64,000 nt of DNA, from assembly GCF_028826155.1 (NCBI RefSeq), contig NZ_JAQGPN010000001.1, forward strand, positions 2,237,501-2,301,500, read 5' to 3'. Source of the stretch: Mesorhizobium shangrilense (GTDB taxonomy: Bacteria > Pseudomonadota > Alphaproteobacteria > Rhizobiales > Rhizobiaceae). Below are positions 1-7,192 of the stretch, one piece after another (the stretch's first letter is position 1; the number at the start of each line of letters is the position of its first letter). The notes beneath the pieces are model-generated. The model had not been told where the DNA came from. It was given only the letters and a program-made list of their open reading frames with translations, and did not search any database. The position numbers and the translations under genes were made by a program.

Positions 1-597
1 TCGTGGGGCGGCATGATCAACGGCCTGATGACGCTCTCGGGCGCCTGGGACAAGATCCGCACGGATCCGGTCGTGCGCATGATGGTCGCCGCGATCGCCT
101 TCTACGGCATGGCCACCTTCGAGGGGCCGATGATGTCCATCAAGGCGGTCAACTCGCTGTCGCACTACACCGACTGGACCATCGGCCACGTGCACTCGGG
201 TGCGCTCGGCTGGAACGGCCTGATCACCTTCAGCGCGCTCTACTACATGGTGCCGAAGCTGTGGAACCGCGAGCGGCTGTACTCGATCCGCATGGTCACC
301 TGGCATTTCTGGCTCGCCACGCTCGGCATCGTCGTCTACGCGGCCGTCATGTGGGTGTCGGGCATCATGCAGGGCCTGATGTGGCGCGAGTACGACGAGC
401 AGGGCTTCCTGGTCTACTCGTTCGCCGAGACGGTCCAGGCCATGCATCCCTACTACGTCATGCGGGCGCTGGGCGGACTGCTCTACCTCTCGGGCATCGT
501 CCTGATGGCCTACAACATCGCCATGACCATCCTTGGCCATCAGCGCGAAGAGGCGCCGATCGGCGGCCGTACGCCTGCGCTGCAGCCCGCGGAATAA
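1..597 (+). CDS. ccoN: cbb3-type cytochrome c oxidase subunit I, 3' part (CcoN)
   Basis: Catalytic haem-copper subunit of the high-affinity cbb3 terminal oxidase, an inner-membrane proton pump that reduces O2 to water. The window starts inside the gene: the reading frame is open from base 1 (S-W-G-G before the first Met) and ends at TAA 595-597, so only the last ~199 residues are visible. Several hydrophobic helices are seen. Histidines in [15 protein letters not shown] and in the TWHFW segment match the conserved C-terminal CcoN helices, which carry haem ligands. It is followed 11 bases later by ccoO, in the standard ccoNOQP order. No frameshift is visible in this part. Confidence 0.96.
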   Translation, partial: SWGGMINGLMTLSGAWDKIRTDPVVRMMVAAIAFYGMATFEGPMMSIKAVNSLSHYTDWTIGHVHSGALGWNGLITFSALYYMVPKLWNRERLYSIRMVTWHFWLATLGIVVYAAVMWVSGIMQGLMWREYDEQGFLVYSFAETVQAMHPYYVMRALGGLLYLSGIVLMAYNIAMTILGHQREEAPIGGRTPALQPAE

Positions 598-608
598 GGA
601 GCCTCACA

Positions 609-1340
609 ATGGGCATTTTGAACAAGCACGGCACCATTGAACGCAACGCGACGCTGCTGCTGGTCGGTTCGTTCCTCGTCGTGACGGTGGGCGGCATCGT
701 CGAGATCACGCCGCTCTTCTACCTCGAGAACACCATCGAGAAGGTGGAGGGCATGCGGCCCTATTCGCCGCTGGAGCTGGCGGGCCGCAACGTCTACGTC
801 CGCGAAGGCTGCTACACCTGCCACAGCCAGATGATCCGCCCGTTCCGCGACGAGGTGGAGCGCTACGGCCACTACAGCCTGGCGGCGGAATCCATGTACG
901 ACCACGGGTTCCAGTGGGGGTCGAAGCGCACCGGGCCGGATCTCGCGCGCGTCGGCGACCGCTATTCGAACGAGTGGCACGTCCAGCACCTCATCGAGCC
1001 GCGCTCGGTGGTGCCGGAGTCGATCATGCCGCGCTACGGCTTCCTGAAGGACAAGCCGCTCGACACCAAGAACTTCTCCACGAACCTGGTGGCCAACGTC
1101 AGGGTCGGCGTGCCCTACACCGACGAGATGATCGCCAACGCCGAAGCCGACCTGAAGGCGCAGGCAGACCCCAACGCCGACACTTCCGGCGTCGAGGCGC
1201 GCTACCCCAAGGCAAAGCTGGGCGACTTCGACGGCAATCCGCAGGCCCTGACCGAGATGGATGCACTCGTCGCCTACCTGCAGATGCTGGGCACGCTGGT
1301 CGACTTCACGACCTACGACGAAGCAACCGGATATCGCTGA
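609..1340 (+). CDS. ccoO: cbb3-type cytochrome c oxidase subunit II (CcoO)
   Basis: Membrane-anchored monohaem cytochrome c subunit of cbb3 oxidase that passes electrons from CcoP to CcoN. It has 243 residues, the usual family length. An N-terminal membrane anchor at about residues 14-38 is followed by a periplasmic domain with one haem-c motif CYTCH at 68-72. The segment ending SQMIRPF directly after the motif is typical of CcoO/FixO. The ATG is preceded by AAGGAGCC at 597-604, which fixes this start against longer reading in the same frame. It lies between ccoN and ccoQ in one operon. Confidence 0.97.
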   Translation: MGILNKHGTIERNATLLLVGSFLVVTVGGIVEITPLFYLENTIEKVEGMRPYSPLELAGRNVYVREGCYTCHSQMIRPFRDEVERYGHYSLAAESMYDHGFQWGSKRTGPDLARVGDRYSNEWHVQHLIEPRSVVPESIMPRYGFLKDKPLDTKNFSTNLVANVRVGVPYTDEMIANAEADLKAQADPNADTSGVEARYPKAKLGDFDGNPQALTEMDALVAYLQMLGTLVDFTTYDEATGYR

Positions 1341-1348
1341 GGCCAGCC

Positions 1349-1501
1349 ATGGAAACCTATACCGCGCTGCGCCAGTTCGCCGACAGTTGGGCGCTGCTCG
1401 CCATGACGCTCTTCTTCATCGGCGTCGTCGTCTTCGCCTTTCGGCCAGGCAGCCGCGCAAATGCAGAAGAAGCGGCGCGCATTCCCCTCAAGGACGACTG
1501 A
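1349..1501 (+). CDS. ccoQ: cbb3-type oxidase small subunit CcoQ/FixQ
   Basis: Small single-span protein of 50 residues that stabilises the cbb3 complex, in particular the CcoP association. One transmembrane helix (about residues 13-32, WALLAMTLFFIGVVVFAF) is followed by a short charged tail ending in KDD. The size and the position between ccoO and ccoP are the normal arrangement. The stop codon at 1499-1501 is one base before the ccoP start, so translation is probably coupled. Confidence 0.93.
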   Translation: METYTALRQFADSWALLAMTLFFIGVVVFAFRPGSRANAEEAARIPLKDD

Positions 1502-1502
1502 C

Positions 1503-2366
1503 ATGAGCGACAAGCATATCGACGAAGTCTCCGGCGTTTCGACGACCGGCCACGAGTGGGACGGCATCAAGGAACTCGACAATCCCATGCCGCGCTGGTG
1601 GCTGTGGACGTTCTACGCCACCATCGTCTGGGCCCTGGCCTATACCGTCGCCTATCCGGCCTGGCCGCTGATCAATGGCGCGACGAGCGGTCTGCTCGGC
1701 CAGTCGAGCCGTGGCGACGTCAAGAACGAACTGGCTGCGGCGGAGGCTGCGAAGTCCGACTATGTCGCCGCCGTTGCCGACAAGAGCGTCGACGAGATCC
1801 TCGGCGACGAGAACCTGCGCACCTTCGCCACCGCGGCGGGCTCCGCGGCGTTCAAGGTCAACTGCGTGCAGTGCCACGGCTCGGGCGCCGAGGGTTCGGC
1901 CGGCTATCCGAACCTCAACGACGACGAGTGGCTGTGGGGCGGCTCGCCCGAGCAAATCCGGCAGACGATCGCCCATGGCGTCCGCTTTGCCGGCGACGAC
2001 GAGACGCGCGTCTCCGAAATGCCTGCGTTCGGCGACATGCTGGAGCCCAAGCAGATCTCGCAGGTGGCGACCTTCGTGACGTCGCTCTCGGGAGCCGAAG
2101 GCGATGCCGTCGACATCGATGCCGGCCGCCAGCTCTTCGCCGACAACTGCGCCGCCTGCCACGGCGACGACGGCAAGGGCAATCGCGAGCTTGGCGCACC
2201 CGACCTGACCGACGCGATCTGGTTCTACGGGTCATCCCACGCCGCGATCGCAGCGCAGATCAGGGCGCCGAAGCATGGCGTCATGCCAGCATGGTCGGCG
2301 CGCCTCGGCGACACCACCGTCAAGGAGCTGACGGTCTACGTCCATTCGCTGGGCGGCGGAGAATAG
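1503..2366 (+). CDS. ccoP: cbb3-type cytochrome c oxidase subunit III, dihaem (CcoP)
   Basis: Dihaem cytochrome c subunit that accepts electrons from soluble or membrane cytochromes and donates to CcoO. It has 287 residues from the ATG one base after ccoQ. One N-terminal membrane helix (about residues 32-56, with the WWLWTFYATI signature) precedes two cytochrome c domains: CVQCH at 121-125 and CAACH at 216-220. An in-frame upstream ATG at 1461 lies inside ccoQ and is unlikely to be used. It is the last gene of ccoNOQP; a hairpin follows at 2413-2447. Confidence 0.97.
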   Translation: MSDKHIDEVSGVSTTGHEWDGIKELDNPMPRWWLWTFYATIVWALAYTVAYPAWPLINGATSGLLGQSSRGDVKNELAAAEAAKSDYVAAVADKSVDEILGDENLRTFATAAGSAAFKVNCVQCHGSGAEGSAGYPNLNDDEWLWGGSPEQIRQTIAHGVRFAGDDETRVSEMPAFGDMLEPKQISQVATFVTSLSGAEGDAVDIDAGRQLFADNCAACHGDDGKGNRELGAPDLTDAIWFYGSSHAAIAAQIRAPKHGVMPAWSARLGDTTVKELTVYVHSLGGGE

Positions 2367-2412
2367 GGTCCTGCGGCAAAGCGTCGGCGGGGGCCGCCGC
2401 GCTGCTGGACAA

Positions 2413-2447
2413 GGGCGGAAATCCGGCCTTTGCCGTGGTTTCCGCCC
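2413..2447 (+). terminator. hairpin after ccoP, possible attenuator/terminator
   Basis: A perfect 9-bp inverted repeat, GGGCGGAAA at 2413-2421 and TTTCCGCCC at 2439-2447, encloses a 17-base loop. It lies 46 bases after the ccoP stop and upstream of the FNR-like site. There is no T-run after it, so it may reduce rather than stop read-through into ccoGHIS, or protect the ccoNOQP mRNA end. Confidence 0.4.
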
Positions 2448-2466
2448 ACTATGTCGCAGGCGTCAC

Positions 2467-2480
2467 TTGACCTGAATCAA
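2467..2480 (+). promoter_or_regulatory. FNR/FixK-type anaerobox upstream of ccoG
   Basis: TTGACCTGAATCAA matches the FNR/FixK consensus TTGAT-N4-ATCAA, with one change in the left arm; the core TTGA-N6-TCAA is exact. It lies 97 bases before the ccoG ATG in the ccoP-ccoG gap. In rhizobia fixGHIS is commonly under FixK/FnrN control, so low-oxygen induction of a separate ccoGHIS transcript is the natural reading. An exact TTGA-N6-TCAA is expected about once in 64 kb by chance, so the position is the main support. Confidence 0.72.
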
Positions 2481-2576
2481 AGTCTCGGCGCGGTCCCTCG
2501 GCGACGTTCGCGGGCATCAAGTACCGTCGCCCGACAGCCGAGACGAGGCTGCCGGGCGTCGCAGCCGGATGTGACC

Positions 2577-4133
2577 ATGCTGGATACCAAAGAAGTCGAG
2601 AGGCTCGACGCCGAGGCCGTGAACTCGGCGCACACGCGTCAGCCGCTCTACACCGCACGCAAAAAGATCTTTCCGAAGCGCGCGACCGGCCGCTTCCGCA
2701 ACTTCAAGTGGCTGGTCATGCTGGTCACGCTCGGCATCTACTACCTGACGCCGTGGCTTCGCTGGGACCGAGGCCCCTACGCGCCCGACCAGGCGGTTCT
2801 GGTCGATCTCGCCAACCGGCGCTTCTATTTCTTCTTCATCGAGATCTGGCCGCAGGAGTTCTACTTCGTGGCCGGCCTGCTGGTGATGGCCGGGTTCGGC
2901 CTTTTCCTCGTCACATCCGCCGCCGGCCGCGCGTGGTGCGGCTATACCTGTCCGCAGACCGTGTGGGTCGACCTGTTCCTCGTCGTCGAACGTGCGCTGG
3001 AGGGCGACCGCAACGCACGCATCAAGCTCGACAGCGGACCCTGGACGGCGCGCAAACTCGGCATACGGGTGGCCAAGCACGCGATCTGGATCGCCATCGC
3101 GGTGGCGACGGGCGGCGCCTGGGTATTCTACTTCGCCGACGCGCCGACGCTGCTCGTGGATGTGGTGACCGGCAACGCCGCCGTGGTGGCCTACGGGACC
3201 ATCGCGGTGCTCACCGCCACGACCTACGTCTTCGGCGGGCTGATGCGGGAGCAGGTCTGCACCTACATGTGCCCCTGGCCGCGCATCCAGGCGGCGATGC
3301 TCGACGAGAACTCGCTGACCGTTACCTATAACGACTGGCGCGGCGAACCGCGTTCGCGCCATACCAAGAAAGTGGCGGCCGCGGCGCCGGCGGGGGACTG
3401 CGTCGACTGCAACGCGTGCGTGGCCGTCTGCCCGATGGGCATCGACATCCGCGACGGCCAGCAGCTCGAATGCATCACATGCGCGCTCTGCATCGACGCG
3501 TGCGACAGCGTCATGGACAAGATCGGCAAGGAACGCGGCCTGATCTCCTATGCGACGCTGTCCGACTACAACGCGAACATGGCGCTGGCGACCGCAGGCG
3601 GGACAGAGGCGATCGACCCGACGCGCGTGCGCGGATCGGACGGCCGGCTTTCGGACAAGATTGCAAGCCTCGGCCTTGCCAAGGTCCTGAGGCCGCGGAC
3701 GTATGTCTATTTCGCGGCCTGGTCGCTGGTAGGACTGCTCCTGGTCTACGGCCTGCTCGTGCGCGACAGGCTGCAGGTCAACGTGCTGCACGACCGCAAC
3801 CCGCAGTTCGTCGTTCTGTCGGATGGTTCGATCCGCAACGGCTATACGGTGAAGCTGCTCAACATGATCCCCGAGCCGCGCACCATCATCGTGACCCTGC
3901 AGGGGCTGCCCGACGCCCGGATGAACGTCGTCGGCAGCAGCCAGCCGGACGACCGTTCCTTCGCCGTGCAGGTGGAGCCCGACAGGCTTAAGACACTGAA
4001 GGTCTACGTGACGCAGCCGGCCAACCTGGTGCAGCGTGGCGCGCAGGCCTTCAACTTCGTCATCGAGGACAAGTCGAGCTTCGAGACGGACAGCTACACC
4101 GCGAGCTTCGAGGCGCCGGAGGCAACCAGATGA
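2577..4133 (+). CDS. ccoG: cytochrome c oxidase accessory protein CcoG/FixG
   Basis: Polyferredoxin-like membrane protein needed for cbb3 oxidase maturation; family work describes a cupric reductase role in copper delivery. The start MLDTKEVERLD gives 518 residues; earlier in-frame ATGs precede or overlap the regulatory leader and lack family sequence. Membrane helices are interspersed with CGYTCPQTVW, CTYMCPWPRIQ, and two ferredoxin motifs, CVDCNACVAVCP and CITCALCIDAC. A C-terminal IgG-like periplasmic domain is typical of the family. The stop overlaps the ccoH start (ATGA at 4130). Confidence 0.95.
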   Translation: MLDTKEVERLDAEAVNSAHTRQPLYTARKKIFPKRATGRFRNFKWLVMLVTLGIYYLTPWLRWDRGPYAPDQAVLVDLANRRFYFFFIEIWPQEFYFVAGLLVMAGFGLFLVTSAAGRAWCGYTCPQTVWVDLFLVVERALEGDRNARIKLDSGPWTARKLGIRVAKHAIWIAIAVATGGAWVFYFADAPTLLVDVVTGNAAVVAYGTIAVLTATTYVFGGLMREQVCTYMCPWPRIQAAMLDENSLTVTYNDWRGEPRSRHTKKVAAAAPAGDCVDCNACVAVCPMGIDIRDGQQLECITCALCIDACDSVMDKIGKERGLISYATLSDYNANMALATAGGTEAIDPTRVRGSDGRLSDKIASLGLAKVLRPRTYVYFAAWSLVGLLLVYGLLVRDRLQVNVLHDRNPQFVVLSDGSIRNGYTVKLLNMIPEPRTIIVTLQGLPDARMNVVGSSQPDDRSFAVQVEPDRLKTLKVYVTQPANLVQRGAQAFNFVIEDKSSFETDSYTASFEAPEATR

Positions 4134-4627
4134 GCACAAGGCAATCCAAGCAGGGCGGGTTCACCGGAACCCACATGCTTTTCATCATGCTCACCTTCTT
4201 CGGGGTCATCATCGGCGTGAACCTGACGATGGCGGTCTTCGCAAATACGAGCTGGACGGGCCTCGTGGTGAAGAATTCCTATGTGGCGAGCCAGTTCTTC
4301 AACGAGAAGCTGGCGGAGGGACGCGAGCAGGCGGCCCTCGGCTTGACGCCCACGCTGACGATCAGCGACGGCGGGATCGGCTTCCGGATCGCCGATGCGG
4401 AGGGCCGGACGGTGCCGGCTTCGGGCGGCCAGATCGTGCTGCGTCGTCCGGCCTACGAGGCAGAGGACGCAACGGTGCCTCTGGCGGCGCTGCCGGACGG
4501 AACGCTTCACGCAGCTCACCGCGTCCGCGACGGGCTGTGGATCGTCGACGTCAGCGCCGAGATCGGGCGTGAGCGTCCCTATCGCGAGGGCCGCCGTATC
4601 GTCGTCAAGGACGGGAGGCTGCAATGA
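4130..4627 (+). CDS. ccoH: cbb3 oxidase assembly protein FixH/CcoH
   Basis: Single-span membrane protein required for assembly or stability of cbb3 oxidase. It has 165 residues. An N-terminal helix (FTGTHMLFIMLTFFGVIIGVN, about 12-32) is followed by the FixH-type segment with NSYVASQFFNEKL and a beta-rich periplasmic domain. It starts within the ccoG stop (ATGA) and its own stop overlaps the ccoI start in the same way (4624-4627), so ccoG, ccoH and ccoI are likely translationally coupled. Confidence 0.92.
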   Translation: MSTRQSKQGGFTGTHMLFIMLTFFGVIIGVNLTMAVFANTSWTGLVVKNSYVASQFFNEKLAEGREQAALGLTPTLTISDGGIGFRIADAEGRTVPASGGQIVLRRPAYEAEDATVPLAALPDGTLHAAHRVRDGLWIVDVSAEIGRERPYREGRRIVVKDGRLQ

Positions 4628-6870
4628 GCTGCTGCGCGCCCGGCGCGGAACTTGCCCTGGACGTCCAGTCGCTGCCCTCCGATGACGAGGTCGGGCTCGC
4701 CAGCCGCGCGCTCGGCGACGGTCGGCGTCAGGTGGAACTTGCCGTGCCGGCCGTGCATTGCGGCGCCTGCATCTCCGCCGTCGAGCAGACGCTTGCGCGC
4801 CTCGAGGGCGTCGAGGCGGCGCGCGTCAACCTTTCCACCAAGCGGGTCACGGTGCGCTGGCTGGGCGATGCCGTGCCGCCGCTGGTGTCGACGCTCGCGG
4901 GCATCGGCTATCCGCCCAACCTCTTCGATTCCGAAGCCGACACAAAGGATGGCACGCTGGGCGAGCTGATTCGCGCCGTTGCGGTCTCAGGCTTCGCCGC
5001 CGCCAACATCATGCTCTTGTCCGTCTCGGTGTGGTCGGGAGCGGAGGGAGCGACGCGCGACCTCTTCCACTGGGTATCGGCGATGATCGCGCTGCCGGCG
5101 CTCGCCTTCGCCGGCCGGATCTACTACCGGTCGGCCTGGTCCGCGCTCCGGCATGGCCGCATGAACATGGACGTGCCGATCGCCATCGGCGTGACGCTCG
5201 CCTATGCGCTGAGCCTCTACGAGACCGTCAACCACGGCGCGCATGCCTATTTCGACGCGTCTGTCACGCTGCTCTTCTTCCTGCTAATCGGCCGCACGCT
5301 CGACCATGTGATGCGCGACAGGGCGCGCGCGGCGGTGATCGGGCTGGTCCGGATGGCGCCGCGCGGCGCCATGGTGATCGAAGCCGACGGCGGCCGCAGC
5401 TACCGACCGGTGGACGAGATCGTTCCGGGGACACGGCTGCTGGTCGCCGCCGGCGACCGCGTGCCGGTCGATGCGCGCGTCGAGGAGGGCGTCTCGGACG
5501 TCGATTGCTCGATCATCACAGGCGAAAGCCGCCCCGTCGCCGTCGCCGCCGGCAGCGTGGTGCGCGCCGGCACGATGAACATGACGGGCGCACTGACGGT
5601 CGAGGCCGTCGCCAGCGCTTCGGACTCCTTCCTTGCCGACATGGTGCGCATGATGGAGGCGGCCGAAGGCGGCCGCGCTCGCTATCGCCGCATCGCGGAG
5701 CGCGTCTCCGCGGCCTATGCGCCGGTGGTTCACCTGACGGCGCTTGCCGCCTTCGTGGGCTGGATGTTCGTCAACGGCGACTGGCACAACGCCATGACCA
5801 TCGCGATCGCCGTGCTGATCATCACCTGTCCGTGCGCGCTTGGGCTTGCGGTTCCGATCGTCCAGGTCATGGCGGCGCGCCGGCTGTTCGAGAACGGGGT
5901 AATGGTCAAGGACGGCGCCGCGATGGAGCGGCTGGCCGAGGCCGACGCCGTGGTCGTCGACAAGACCGGAACGCTGACCCTCGGCCGCCCACGGCTTGCC
6001 AACGCGCCTGAGATCGACCCCGACATGCTGCAGGTCGCAGCCGAGCTGGGGGCACATTCGCGCCATCCCTATTCGCGCGCCGTCGCGATCCACCGCGCGC
6101 CAGCCGAGGCCGCGGTCAGGTTCGAAGGCATTCGCGAGCATCCCGGTCTGGGCATCGAAGGTCATTTCGACGGAAGCCTCTGGCGTCTGGGCCGGGCGGA
6201 GTGGGCCGCGGGCGAGGGGGGGGGCAACGCAACGACCCTGGCGCGCGACGGCAAGGCCGTCGCCGCTTTCACCTTCGAGGACATTCTGCGGCCCGGTTCG
6301 CGCCAGGCGCTCGAAGAACTGGCCGCGAAGGTCGGCCCGGTCGAGATGCTGTCCGGCGACAATGAGGCCGCTTGCCGCGCGACGGCCATGGCGCTCGGTA
6401 TCGACACCTATTCGCCGGGCCTGCTGCCCGCCGACAAGGTTGCGCGCATCGAGGCGCTTTCGGCGGAAGGCCGCAAGGTCGCGATGATCGGCGACGGACT
6501 GAACGATGCGCCTGCGCTCGGCGCGGCGCATATCTCGTTCGCGCCGTCGAGTGCGGCCGATGTCGGCCGCAATGCGTCGGACTTCGTGTTCCTGCGCGAC
6601 AGCCTGATGGCCGTTCCGCTGGCCGTCGACGTGGCGCGCCGTGCCGGCCGGCTGATCAGGCAGAATCTCGTCATGGCCATCGGCTACAACGTCATCGCCG
6701 TACCGCTGGCGATCTTCGGCTATGTCACGCCGCTGGTCGCGGCAATCGCCATGTCGGGCTCCTCGCTGCTGGTCATCGCCAATGCGCTCCGCCTAGCGGC
6801 GCCCAGCCTTGGCGCCGGCGAAGCGAAGCAGCCGGACGCACACGAAGGGAGAGCCCAATGGCAACATTGA
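4624..6870 (+). CDS. ccoI: copper-translocating P-type ATPase for cbb3 assembly (CcoI/FixI)
   Basis: P1B-type ATPase of the FixI group that exports Cu to the periplasm for the CcoN active site. It has 748 residues. Features in order: a Cys-rich N-terminus (MSCCAPG), a heavy-metal-associated domain with HCGACIS near residue 45, membrane helices, the TGES actuator motif, the CPC ion motif in ITCPCALGLAVP, the phosphorylation motif DKTGTLT, the HSRHP nucleotide-binding motif and GDGLNDAPAL. All catalytic motifs are intact. The stop lies 13 bases inside the following ccoS reading frame (6858-6870 overlap). Confidence 0.95.
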   Translation: MSCCAPGAELALDVQSLPSDDEVGLASRALGDGRRQVELAVPAVHCGACISAVEQTLARLEGVEAARVNLSTKRVTVRWLGDAVPPLVSTLAGIGYPPNLFDSEADTKDGTLGELIRAVAVSGFAAANIMLLSVSVWSGAEGATRDLFHWVSAMIALPALAFAGRIYYRSAWSALRHGRMNMDVPIAIGVTLAYALSLYETVNHGAHAYFDASVTLLFFLLIGRTLDHVMRDRARAAVIGLVRMAPRGAMVIEADGGRSYRPVDEIVPGTRLLVAAGDRVPVDARVEEGVSDVDCSIITGESRPVAVAAGSVVRAGTMNMTGALTVEAVASASDSFLADMVRMMEAAEGGRARYRRIAERVSAAYAPVVHLTALAAFVGWMFVNGDWHNAMTIAIAVLIITCPCALGLAVPIVQVMAARRLFENGVMVKDGAAMERLAEADAVVVDKTGTLTLGRPRLANAPEIDPDMLQVAAELGAHSRHPYSRAVAIHRAPAEAAVRFEGIREHPGLGIEGHFDGSLWRLGRAEWAAGEGGGNATTLARDGKAVAAFTFEDILRPGSRQALEELAAKVGPVEMLSGDNEAACRATAMALGIDTYSPGLLPADKVARIEALSAEGRKVAMIGDGLNDAPALGAAHISFAPSSAADVGRNASDFVFLRDSLMAVPLAVDVARRAGRLIRQNLVMAIGYNVIAVPLAIFGYVTPLVAAIAMSGSSLLVIANALRLAAPSLGAGEAKQPDAHEGRAQWQH

Positions 6871-7022
6871 TCTACCTCATGCCGGTCGCGCTGTTTCTTG
6901 GCGGCGCAAGCCTGGCCGCGTTCCTCTGGTCGCTGCGCAGCGGCCAGTACGAGGATCTCGATGGCGCAGCCGTCAGGGTGCTGGCTGACGATCCCCCGGC
7001 CACACCCAAGGACCGCGACTGA
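6858..7022 (+). CDS. ccoS: cbb3 oxidase maturation protein CcoS/FixS
   Basis: Small membrane protein of 54 residues required to insert the haem and Cu cofactors of CcoN. An N-terminal hydrophobic helix (ATLIYLMPVALFLGGASLAAFLW) is followed by the family signature SGQYEDLDGAAVRVL. A GGAGAG ribosome-binding site lies before ATG 6858, inside the end of ccoI. It is the last gene of ccoGHIS; a strong GC hairpin follows at 7049-7070. Confidence 0.92.
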   Translation: MATLIYLMPVALFLGGASLAAFLWSLRSGQYEDLDGAAVRVLADDPPATPKDRD

Positions 7023-7048
7023 CCGCGCAGACGAGCGAGGTCAGGCTC

Positions 7049-7070
7049 CGTCGCGCCGGCTGGCGCGACG
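7049..7070 (+). terminator. GC hairpin after ccoS
   Basis: A perfect 9-bp stem, CGTCGCGCC (7049-7057) and GGCGCGACG (7062-7070), has a GGCT tetraloop 27 bases after the ccoS stop. There is no T-run downstream, so it is a candidate terminator of the cco operon rather than a canonical one. The rest of the 170-base gap before mrpA shows no clear motif beyond GGAG at 7179-7182. Confidence 0.45.
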
Positions 7071-7192
7071 CGGCCGATCACGCAAGTTTAAGATACAAAC
7101 CGTCCCTGGAGGCGCATTGGCGATTGTCACCGCGATATTCGGTGGCTAGTGAAGGTTCATCGCCCAATTTCTGAGACGGAGACCCGCCCGGG

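Noticed and set aside
3..608. ORF starting at base 3 and continuing into ccoO
   Set aside because: This frame before 609 is a shadow of ccoN; the CcoO sequence begins at ATG 609.
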